NCBI GenBank assembly: GCA_964548225.1 | Contig: CAZJQP010000009.1 | Coordinates: 1 to 64,000, forward strand | Length of the DNA: 64,000 nt | DNA from: CALMEH01 sp964548225 | GTDB taxonomy: Bacteria > Acidobacteriota > Blastocatellia > Pyrinomonadales > Pyrinomonadaceae | Direction: 5' to 3' | Shown: positions 25,891 to 34,000 of the stretch, piece by piece | Numbering within the stretch: position 1 is the stretch's first letter | Layout of the letters: each line of letters begins with the position of its first letter | Notes under the pieces: generated by a model | Databases searched by the model: none | What the model was told of the DNA's origin: nothing | Seen by the model: only the letters and a program-made list of their open reading frames with translations | Made by a program: the position numbers and the translations under genes

Positions 25891-25908
25891 AAAAGGAGAA
25901 CGTAGATT

Positions 25909-26565
25909 ATGCACGACGCGCACCGCCGTAAATTGGACAAGATAGACCGCGAAGACGTGATGATTGCCGACAACGCCGCCGATTTTCCGAACGGCACGAA
26001 GGTTGCCGATTATACCGCTTTAATCGCTGTGGAAAAAGCGAAGTTTTTAGCCTTTGACGCACAGCAGACTTCCGGCTTTGACGACCGGCGGCAGGCACAG
26101 GAGCTTTACGAAGAAAGCCGCGATTTGCTGGTTGATTTGCTCGAAGAATTTGTCCTTGCCGCCGATATTATTGACGACGACGTTCCGGGAACGGCGGCGA
26201 AATATAAAATGCCGCGCCCACGCACCGACGCGAATCTGATTGCCAAATCAACTTCGTTTTTTAACGATTCGCCCGCCATTGAAGACGCACTCGAAGCGGC
26301 TGGACTCAGAAAGGACGGGCGCGATTTTCTGATTACCTTCCGCGACAACTTTCAGCAAGCCGCCAACGCCCACGATTCGGCGGAAGAAAAACACGCCGAA
26401 GGCACGGGCGGGATGGACGATTCGATGCGAAAAATGATGCACTACTCGCGCCGCCGCGACAAATCCGTGAGAATGAAATACCGCCAGAACCCTGCCAAGC
26501 TCGCCGCTTGGACGGTCGCTTCGCACCTCGACCGTGCGCCGAAACCGAAGCCGCCAACGCCTTGA
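25909..26565 (+). CDS. Hypothetical acidic/basic helical protein
   Basis: A 218-residue cytoplasmic-looking protein, rich in charged residues and mostly helical, with a basic Pro-rich tail ending RAPKPKPPTP. There is no signal peptide or membrane helix and I do not recognise a family. GGAG lies about 10 bases ahead of the ATG. It stands alone between two repeat blocks. The nearby repeat-rich DNA suggests an accessory region. Confidence 0.65.
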   Translation: MHDAHRRKLDKIDREDVMIADNAADFPNGTKVADYTALIAVEKAKFLAFDAQQTSGFDDRRQAQELYEESRDLLVDLLEEFVLAADIIDDDVPGTAAKYKMPRPRTDANLIAKSTSFFNDSPAIEDALEAAGLRKDGRDFLITFRDNFQQAANAHDSAEEKHAEGTGGMDDSMRKMMHYSRRRDKSVRMKYRQNPAKLAAWTVASHLDRAPKPKPPTP

Positions 26566-26570
26566 AGAAG

Positions 26571-26655
26571 AAGGGGAGAAAAGGAGAAAAGGAGAAGGGG
26601 AGAAAAGGAGAAAAAATCTCCTCTTCTCCTCTTCTCCCTTTCTCCCTTTCTCGCT
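26571..26655. repeat. Palindromic GGAGAAAA/TCTCCTCT repeat block
   Basis: GGAGAAAA octamers on the left and TCTTCTCC/CTTTCTCC units on the right form an imperfect hairpin directly after the hypothetical gene. The same unit type occurs inside the kinase gene at 40894-40982. Confidence 0.75.
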
Positions 26656-26721
26656 TTGGGTGTATAATCGAAAGCCTATCGAAAATCAGATACTTCCACG
26701 TTTTGAAATTAGGAGGTTTTT

Positions 26722-27792
26722 ATGTCGCAAGCAACTGTATCGGCTTCTGTTAATGAAGAGAAGTTACACGAATTTATGGGCAAGGTCGTCGGCGATTTCG
26801 GGGCGGCTTTGAGTTCGGTTTTGGCTTATATCGGAATTAAGCTGGGACTTTATGATGCGCTCGGCGCGTCTGACGGTTTGACTCCCGAAGAGTTAGCGGC
26901 GAAGACGAATACGACCGAGCGTTATGTGCGCGAATGGCTTTTGAATCAGGCTTCGGGCGGTTATGTCGAATATGCGGACGGTAAATATTCGCTTTCGCCC
27001 GAACAGAAAGTTACGCTGACGGACGAATCGAGTCCGTTTTATGTCGGCGGCGGTTTTTATGTCGTCAAGGCGATGATGAACGCCCAGCCACGCATTTTTG
27101 AAGCCTTTCAAAACGGCGGCGGAATGCACTGGGGCGAACACGACGCGGATTTGTTTATCGGCACGGAGAAATTTTTCCGCCCCGGTTATCAACAGCATCT
27201 CATCGCCGAATGGATTCCTGCGCTGACGGGCGTTGAAGAAAAATTAAAACGCGGCGCAAAGGTCGCCGATGTCGGTTGCGGACACGGTGCTTCGACAATA
27301 ATTATGGCAAAGGCGTTTCCGAATTCGCGCTTTTACGGCTACGATAATCATCCCGCGTCAATCAAAAACGCTTGGCAGAGAGCCGAAAAAGCGGGCGTTG
27401 CCGACCGCGTTTCGTTTGAAGTCTCGACGGCGCAGGATTTCGAGGACGAAGATTACGATTTAATCTGCTTTTTCGATTGTCTGCACGATATGGGCGACCC
27501 GTCGGGCGCGGCAAAACGCTCGTTTGAAACTCTGAACACGGACGGAAGCGTTTTGATTGTCGAACCGATGGCGGGCAACACGCCGGAAGAAAATTTCAAC
27601 ATTATCGGCAGAACATTTTCCGCCGCTTCGACGCTCTGCTGCACCGCCAACGCCATCGCGCAAGGCGGCACGGCACTCGGCGCAGTCGCCAGCGAAGATG
27701 CTCTGCACGAAGCGGTAATGCAAGGCGGCTTCACCCAATTCCGTCGCGCCACCGAAACGCCTTTCAACCGAATCTTTGAAGCACGGCGTTAA
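26722..27792 (+). CDS. Class I SAM-dependent methyltransferase with winged-helix N-terminus
   Basis: A 356-residue protein. The N-terminal part (about 20-105) is a winged helix: LGLYDALG, LTPEELAAKTNTTERYVREW and VEYADGKYSLSP are the dimerisation/winged-helix pattern of O-methyltransferase-like and Rv2258c-like proteins. The SAM domain has VADVGCGHGASTIIMAK (motif I) and DLICFFDCLHDMG. Substrate unknown. AGGAGG about 5 bases before the ATG is a strong ribosome site, and TATAAT near 26665 is a possible -10 box. Confidence 0.88.
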   Translation: MSQATVSASVNEEKLHEFMGKVVGDFGAALSSVLAYIGIKLGLYDALGASDGLTPEELAAKTNTTERYVREWLLNQASGGYVEYADGKYSLSPEQKVTLTDESSPFYVGGGFYVVKAMMNAQPRIFEAFQNGGGMHWGEHDADLFIGTEKFFRPGYQQHLIAEWIPALTGVEEKLKRGAKVADVGCGHGASTIIMAKAFPNSRFYGYDNHPASIKNAWQRAEKAGVADRVSFEVSTAQDFEDEDYDLICFFDCLHDMGDPSGAAKRSFETLNTDGSVLIVEPMAGNTPEENFNIIGRTFSAASTLCCTANAIAQGGTALGAVASEDALHEAVMQGGFTQFRRATETPFNRIFEARR

Positions 27793-27976
27793 AAGAGGAT
27801 AATAAAACCACGAAGCAACACGAAAAGACACGAAATAAGATTAGAATTTTTCGTGTTCATTCGTGTTTTTAGGAAACAAAGCACGACATTATCAATTATC
27901 AATTACCAATTATCCATTAAATTGTCGGGGTTATACTTAGAGCAGATTTGAGTTGAGTGAAGGGTTAGAAATCAAA

Positions 27977-28079
27977 GGCAGAAACACGACTGTCAAGGAG
28001 TGTGTTGATGGTTGAGCGTGTTGACACACTCCTTAACAGTCGTGTTTCTGCCATTAACAGTCGTGTTTCTGCCTTTTTT
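27977..28079. repeat. Long inverted repeat with extra arm copy and T-run
   Basis: Arms 27977-28005 and 28024-28052 match at 28 of 29 positions. A further partial arm copy at 28054-28073 is followed by six T residues, so on the plus strand it looks like a terminator for the methyltransferase transcript or a mobile-element end. Confidence 0.75.
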
Positions 28080-28355
28080 GTCATACGCTCATTCAAAATA
28101 TGCTCTAAAACCCCCAAAAATATAATTGATAATTGATAATTAATAATTGATAAACCGCTCGCAACTGTCCGGCTTGTTAGAGTTTTAAAACAATTTCTAA
28201 AAAACATCACGCCCGAACATCTGAGCGGGACGAAAATGCGGGTTTGGCGGCGATTGATGAGGGAAAAAGTTTGATTTTCGCGTAAGTGTTTGATGCTTAT
28301 AGGGTTGGGCGGCGCGATTTTGGGGTTTGGAAAAATTCTTAAGCATATTTGCCGT

Positions 28356-28586
28356 CTGCCCAAGCCCTTGAGTAGCCTGCCCAAGCGCATGAGTAGCCTG
28401 CCCAAGCGCATGAGTAGCTTGCCCATGCGCTTGGGCAGCCTGCCCAAGCGCATGAGAATTTTTCTCATGCGCTTGAGAATTTTTTCCAAGTGCTTGAGAA
28501 TTTTTCTCAAGTGCTTGAGAATTTTTCCCAAGTGCTTGAGAATTTTTCTCATGCGCTTGAGAATTTTTCTCATGCGCTTGAGAAAA
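28356..28586. repeat. 21-bp tandem array, 11 units
   Basis: Eleven consecutive 21-bp units run from 28356 to 28586. The first five are CTGCCCAAGCGCATGAGTAGC-like; the rest are TTTCTCATGCGCTTGAGAATT-like. Each unit is itself nearly palindromic around GCGCTT, so the array looks similar on both strands and leaves frames open on both (7-residue peptide repeats). Probably a minisatellite; coding use is possible but unsupported. Confidence 0.88.
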
Positions 28587-28641
28587 ATTCTCACGGACAT
28601 CTTTTTACTGCCTACGGGTTTGAGAATTTTGCTGAAACAAG

Positions 28642-28782
28642 GACTGGAGCGCAAGCGTCCCTGCTTGCAATGAGCGTGAAACGCGAAAAAGACTCGCATT
28701 ACTCGGAAGTTTTAGGTGAACAAACGCCGTTACACCGCTGAAAAGCGCGGTGTTTGCAAGCGGGGACGCTTGCGCTCCAGTC
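28642..28782. mobile_element. ~145-bp TIR element, copy A
   Basis: Left end GACTGGAGCGCAAGCGTCC and its inverted copy at the right end form 29-bp arms with one mismatch. The interior shares GCGAAAAAG, ACTCG and AGTTTTAG blocks with copy B at 57354-57500. No open frame of note, no clear target duplication: MITE- or REP-like and non-autonomous. Confidence 0.8.
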
Positions 28783-28810
28783 GGTTTTACTTGTCCCGAC
28801 CACAGGTTAT

Positions 28811-29191
28811 CTACTCTTCTCTCAATGCTAATCTTTTGACGACGTTTCCCTTTTCGAGATGTTCTTCGATGATTTCTGCAACATCTTCCGCCTGAACTTG
28901 GGCATACCAAACGCCTTCGGGATAAACCAAAACCGCCGCGCCGATGGAGCAGAAGCCGATTGAACTGCAATCTGTCAGGAGAATTTCGCCGTCGGGGTTT
29001 CTGCCTTTTGAGGCTTTGCCGTAGCGGAGTTTTTTCGCTTCGAGTTGTTTTTCAAATTCGGCTTTGACTTCCCCGCTTCCGACAGCCGAACAAGATTTGC
29101 CGTTGCAGACGAAAACGTGCTTACGAATCGGTGCGGTTGCCACGGGCGCGAGTTTCTCTAATTGTGCGCGGTCTTCAATGAACTTCTTCAT
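28811..29191 (-). CDS. Thioredoxin-fold [2Fe-2S] ferredoxin
   Basis: A 126-residue protein like the thioredoxin-type (Aquifex/NuoE-like) [2Fe-2S] ferredoxins: HVFVCNGKSC supplies C29 and C34, and DCSSIGFC supplies C75 and C81, followed by the family's AAVLVYPEGVWYAQV. In most relatives the second pair is C-x3-C; here it is C-x5-C with serine where the first cysteine is expected, so the cluster ligands may be shifted. It probably carries electrons in the cytoplasm. It stands alone between repeat blocks and divergent from the FHA-protease gene. Confidence 0.82.
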   Translation of the reverse strand: MKKFIEDRAQLEKLAPVATAPIRKHVFVCNGKSCSAVGSGEVKAEFEKQLEAKKLRYGKASKGRNPDGEILLTDCSSIGFCSIGAAVLVYPEGVWYAQVQAEDVAEIIEEHLEKGNVVKRLALREE

Positions 29192-29248
29192 AGTTGATAG
29201 TTAATAGTTAATAGTTAATAGTTAATTTTCACTATCAACTATCAACTA
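29191..29248. repeat. Palindromic AATAGTTA/ACTATCAA repeat block
   Basis: AGTTGATAGTTAATAG units on the left are mirrored by ACTATCAACTATCAACT on the right, between the divergent ferredoxin and protease genes. The divergent setting argues against a pure terminator role. Confidence 0.75.
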
Positions 29249-29311
29249 ATTTTATGATAGAATCTCACAAACGAAAACCTGCATCTAACGGGTTTGTTTT
29301 TTAATCCAAAA

Positions 29312-30955
29312 ATGGCGACGGGCATTATCATTCACATTTCGGTAGGAAACGAGCGGCGCACGGAATATTTTTCCGAAGAGCGTATCCGTATCGGTTCGGG
29401 CGAATTCAGCGACCTGCAAATTCATACTGCCAAAATCCCATCGAATACAACTTGGATTGAACTCGAACAAACCGAAGGCGCGTATCGCATTATTGATTTT
29501 GACGAATCGTTGAATTTGATAATTAACGGTAAGCCGATGCGCCGTTTTATTGCCGTGCAGGACGGCGACTCGGTAGAAATTCCCGAAACGGAAATTTCTT
29601 TCGGATTTTATTCGCTGACCTCGAAATCTTCGCTGATCGTTACCAACCGCGAACCGCACATCGCGCAGTTTATCGAAGAAGCCGCATTGGACGCGGCAAC
29701 TTCGCCCAAACGCGACGATGCCAAAGCGTTTTTGCGCGAATTCGTCCGCGAGCTTTCGCGTGAGATTACTTGGTTCACGAAAATTTCAGTGCTTTTGCTT
29801 GCGCTTTTGCTCATCAGCGGCGTTTTATATCTCGGTTTGAGCGTCCGCAACGAACTCCGCACAAGCCGCGAACGCAACGAGGCGCAAAATGAATTGATTA
29901 AAAAACTCGAAGAAAAACTCGGCGAAACCAATAACCAACTCGGCGAGATTGATAAATCGAACAAAGACATCATCAAAACTGTTTCGCTTGCGCCGAATCT
30001 GCGCGTCGAATACGGCAACGGCATTTGTCTGATCGTCGGCGTTTATGACCTTGTGAGCAAAACAAACGGCAAAACTTTGCGCTATCCCGACCCGAACGCC
30101 GTTCAGCAAGACCCTTACGAACCCGTTTTGCAATACGAAGACGGCACACAAATTCCGCCATCGGCAATGAGTTTGACAACCGAAGGCAACGGCGCGGCGG
30201 TTGAATACGATTTTATCGGCACGGGCTTTCACGTCGGCGGCGGATTTATTGTTACAAACAAGCACGTCATTCAACCTTGGGCGGAAGATGATTTGGTCAA
30301 ACAAATGATGAAAGACGGCAACGGTCGCGCCAGAATTAAACGTCTGGTCGTTTATTTTCCGAACGTCCCGACACCGTTTCCGCTGAAAATTAAACAAACC
30401 GGAAACCGTGTAGATTTGGCGGTCGGCACGGTTGACGCAAAATTGTTGCCCGCAATTACGCCGACACTTCCGCTGGAAGATAATTCTATCGCGGCGGAAA
30501 TCGGCAAAACCGTTGTAACAATGGGTTATCCGAGCGGACCTGATAGATTGTTGGCAATGGTTGATGACGACGAAGCCAAAGCGATAAATGCGCGTTTTGG
30601 CAATTCGCGCCAAGCGTTGATAACGTATCTCGCGCAAAATAAAAAGATTGTTCCGCTGACAACGCAAGGCGCAATTACCGACCTTGACCAAAAACGCATC
30701 GTCCACGACGCGAAAACTGCCGAAGGCGGTTCGGGCGCACCGCTTTTCGGACAAACAGGCAAAGTCATCGGCATAAATTTCGGCGTGTTCACCGAAAACA
30801 CAGCCGCCAATATGGCTCTGCCCGTGAAATTTGCGATTGAATTACTCCGCCAAGCCGGTTGGAAATCGCCCGAAGAAATTCAAGCTCAACAACAAACCCC
30901 GACGCAAATTGCCGAAGCTAACACAAACACGAATACGCAAACCAAACAACAGTGA
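29312..30955 (+). CDS. Membrane-anchored FHA-like domain/trypsin-like serine protease
   Basis: A 547-residue protein from ATG 29312; an upstream TTG frame extension is not supported. Residues about 5-110 look like an FHA-like beta domain (RIRIGSGEFSDLQI), without a clear phosphothreonine-binding signature. A membrane helix spans about 157-177 and a coiled coil about 180-222. The trypsin-type protease has H318 in TNKHVI, D368 in RVDLAVG and S474 in EGGSGAPLFG, so the triad looks complete. The FHA-like part would be cytoplasmic and the protease periplasmic, which suggests signalling across the membrane (inference). The tail is Gln/Thr/Asn-rich. Confidence 0.85.
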   Translation: MATGIIIHISVGNERRTEYFSEERIRIGSGEFSDLQIHTAKIPSNTTWIELEQTEGAYRIIDFDESLNLIINGKPMRRFIAVQDGDSVEIPETEISFGFYSLTSKSSLIVTNREPHIAQFIEEAALDAATSPKRDDAKAFLREFVRELSREITWFTKISVLLLALLLISGVLYLGLSVRNELRTSRERNEAQNELIKKLEEKLGETNNQLGEIDKSNKDIIKTVSLAPNLRVEYGNGICLIVGVYDLVSKTNGKTLRYPDPNAVQQDPYEPVLQYEDGTQIPPSAMSLTTEGNGAAVEYDFIGTGFHVGGGFIVTNKHVIQPWAEDDLVKQMMKDGNGRARIKRLVVYFPNVPTPFPLKIKQTGNRVDLAVGTVDAKLLPAITPTLPLEDNSIAAEIGKTVVTMGYPSGPDRLLAMVDDDEAKAINARFGNSRQALITYLAQNKKIVPLTTQGAITDLDQKRIVHDAKTAEGGSGAPLFGQTGKVIGINFGVFTENTAANMALPVKFAIELLRQAGWKSPEEIQAQQQTPTQIAEANTNTNTQTKQQ

Positions 30956-31032
30956 TTTAAGGGATGAGGGATGAGGGATGAGGGATAAATAAGAGTTGTT
31001 CTCAAATCCATCCCTCATCCCTTAAATCACTG
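30950..31032. repeat. Inverted repeat, 24-bp perfect arms, covering two convergent stop codons
   Basis: Arms 30950-30973 and 31009-31032 are perfect complements. Each arm begins with CAG TGA, the last codon and stop of the converging genes, and continues with GGGATGA heptamers. The result is a hairpin at the 3' end of both transcripts. Confidence 0.9.
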
Positions 31033-34000
31033 CTCCGCCGTTAAAACGAGTTCGCTGATTTCGTCATTCACCGCTAAAACCCGCGAATTGAAAACAAATC
31101 GTTTGTGCTGAACTGAAATAATGTAAGTCCGCCCGACCTCGACATTTTCAAATTTGAAATAACCGAACGCATTTGAATTTACGGTGCGCGTTTGCCCGTT
31201 GTCGTCCGTCAACAAAATGCTTGCGCGTGAAATCGCCGTGCCGTTTGGGGCAACGATTTTTCCGCTCACCGAAACTTCCGCCGCTGAAGGTGCAAACGGC
31301 GGGAAAAATTCCGAAGTGTTTCCGGCGGCATCGGTTGTCGTTGCCGTAACTCGGTCGCTTGTCCCAAATCCCATTGCCGCCGCGTTGCCTAAATTTATGG
31401 TTTTTACGCCCGGCACAAGCGGATTGTAATCAACAACGGTGTAATAATCGGCGTTCAGAAACAGTTCGCCTTCGCCCGAATTGTCGGATTTGAAAAATTC
31501 GATTCGCAAACCGTTTGTGCCGTAATTGGAATTGACAGGCGCGGAATCAACTTTATAAGAAACGATTAAATCGCCGTTGCCGTTGATTGACTGATTCGTA
31601 ATTTCAGGATAATTTTGCAGATTGTTCGCGCCCGTGTCGGCATCGAGCGGATCGTTCGGCGTGTGTCCGAGTTCGCCGATGTCAATGCCCAAACCGGCGT
31701 TGCCGTAAATCGAGTTCGGGTCAACAAGATTGCCCTGTCCGGCGGTCGGGTGAACGTGAACGCCCGCGCCGCCGTTGCCGTTTATCGTGTTCCCGGTGTT
31801 TTCGCCCGCGCCGCCGACTTCGTTGATATTCGCGCCGTCCCGAATCAAAACGCCGTGCGACGAGTTTGATTCGATAAGATTGTTGATAATTTTATTGAGT
31901 TCGGCGGACGAGCCTTCGATTAAAACGCCATTTTGTTGGTTCAGTTTGATGACGTTTCTCAAAAAAGTTTGCGTGTCGCCGATGGTCGTGCGTTTTGCGC
32001 CGTTGATTTTGATGCCGACTCCGTTGCCCAAACCACTCGCGCCGTTTTCGTCTGTGCCGATAATCGAATTGGTAATTTTGTTAAGTTGGGATGCCAGACC
32101 TTCAATGAGAACGCCAGCCTCGTTATTGCCGGAAATCACATTTTTTATCGGTTCTGCGCCTCCGACAACCCCGCCGGAAACATTTCTCAACAAAACACCG
32201 ATTTCATTAGGCTTTCTAACGGTTGCGCCGAAAATTCTGAAAGTCCCGATGCGATTGCCGTGAATCTGAACGCTTGGAGTTTCGCCGACGTTGTTTTGCA
32301 GATTACCGCCACCGACATTGCTGACGGCAATACCGCTTCCCGTGTTGCCGCAGATGTTATTGTTGCCGATCAGCGTCTGCGGTGCGCCGTCAATATTGAT
32401 GCCATCGGGATTGTTTCCGATTGCCAAACCTTCGCGGGTTACGCCGATGTAATTGTAGTCAATGCGATTTCCGGTGGCGTTTGCGCCTGTTACGGCAATT
32501 CCGGCGATTCCGTTGCCGACGACGACATTGCCGGAACCCGAAGTCGGCGAGTCGTTGTTTCCGATGATGTTGTCAGGCGAATTGAAAACGACAATTCCGC
32601 TTCGCTGATTCGGAATTGCGGCATCGTGCGCGGCGTTGCTTCCGACGTAGTTGCCGAGAACGCGATTTGCGCTTGGAACATCGGTTGTTTGGTCAAAGTC
32701 TTCGGTATTGGCGGTGAAAATATAAATTCCTCTGCCGTTTGTTCCGTTGCCGTCGCCGTTGCCGGAAACGAGATTGCCGGTGGTAAGGTTTCCGCCGATC
32801 AGATTATTGACCGCGCCGCCCGTCAGTTCGATTCCGCTTCGGTTGTTGCCGATTGCTGCCGTTCCATCCGCGTTTGTGCCGATTTTATTGCCCCAAAGCT
32901 CATTGTTACGCGCACTCATTTCGCCGGTGGAACTCGGTGTGCGGCTGATGCGAACGCCCGTTCCGTTACCCGAAATGACATTTTGGTTGACAGTATTTCC
33001 ATAACCTGCGACAAAAACTCCGTAATCCGTGTTGCCGTTGTCCGCTGAACCGTCTTGGGTTAAGCCGATAAAATTGTTGAAAACCGTATTGCTGTGCGAC
33101 CGTGAAAAAATATGTATTCCGCTTCGACCGTTTCCTGAGATGATGTTTCGATTTCCGATGATATTTTGGCTGGTGTTGTCGGTTAAAATAATTCCGCCGT
33201 TTCTGTTTCCGAAACTAAGATTGCCCGTTAAATCCGTGCCGATCAGGTTTTCTTCGATTTGATTGTTGGTTTCCTCAGGGTCTTCTGCGCCACGTTGGAC
33301 GAGAATGCCGACATCGTTGTTAGAAATAATGTTGCCTTTGACTTTGGTTTGATAACCGTAAAGCCGTAAGCCGTTTTCAGCATTGCCGAGCGCGTTTTGT
33401 TCGCCATTGGTTGCGGCGGTTACGCCAACGTAATTTTTGAAAATCTTATTGGAATACGAGAAGGTTTCAACGTAAATTCCGTTTTGCCCGTTGCCCGAAA
33501 TAATATTCGGGGCAGTTGCGTTATAATCGCCGATTTGGTTTTCATCGCCTTTGATGTAAATGCCTTGCAAGGCGTTCGGGATTGCCGTGTCTGCATTTTG
33601 ATTTGTGCCGATTTTGTTTTCGGTGATGAGGGTTTGACTGGAATTATTCAGATGAATTCCGCTTCCTTCATTACCCGAAATCACATTGTTTTTGATTTTT
33701 GTTCCGTTGGCAAAGGTTGCCAGAATGCCGTGTTCGCCGTTGCCCAAATCGTCGGTTCCGTCCGTGCCGATGAAATTGCCGATCACGAAATTATTGCCGC
33801 CTTCGACCAAAACGCCCGAATGCAAATTGCCCGAAATGTAGTTTCCGGCAAATCCGCCGCCCGTTTGGTTGCCGATAAACTGCCCGACTCCGGCGACTCT
33901 CACGCCGTAATAGTTCGGCGCAACGAAATTGCCGTATTGGATGCCGATGTAATTGTTGAGAACATAATTTTGCGAAAAAGCGGTATCGGCAATTAAAACG

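Larger units (their letters stand above)
25598..25908. other. Repeat-filled gap with a probable promoter
   Basis: This 311-bp stretch holds a promoter candidate at 25614-25642 followed by degenerate ~20-bp repeats to about 25890 and a GGAG ribosome site for the gene at 25909. A minus-strand open frame of 141 codons crosses it, but its product is low-complexity repeat sequence and is not believed. Confidence 0.6.
27793..28810. other. 1-kb non-coding, multi-repeat region
   Basis: No convincing gene. It holds, in order: ACACGAA/TTCGTGT inverted units (about 27817-27870); AATTATC/ATTACCA heptamers (27888-27919); the long inverted repeat at 27977-28079; ATAATTG heptamers (about 28118-28152); the 21-bp tandem array at 28356-28586; and a copy of the ~145-bp element at 28642-28782. 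Long open frames cross it on both strands only because 21 is a multiple of three. Confidence 0.75.

Noticed and set aside
25572..25997. 141-codon minus-strand open frame opposite the 20-bp repeats
   Set aside because: Low-complexity Phe/Arg/Ser-rich product of the repeats, overlapping a better-supported plus-strand gene start.
28290..28673. 127-codon plus-strand open frame across the same array
   Set aside because: Mirror product of the near-palindromic units; it ends in the TIR element and has no independent coding evidence.
27965..28699. 244-codon minus-strand open frame across the 21-bp array
   Set aside because: It is open mainly because the repeat period is a multiple of three and it runs through two other repeat elements; there is no ribosome site or recognisable domain.
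29825..30754. 309-codon minus-strand frame opposite the FHA-like/protease gene
   Set aside because: The plus strand has a complete protease triad and membrane helix; the minus product has no recognisable domain.
31933..33048. Long plus-strand open frames opposite the giant beta-helix gene (also 36796-37518)
   Set aside because: Shadows of the repetitive Gly/Asn-rich coding strand; products are Val/Ala/Arg-rich with no domain.
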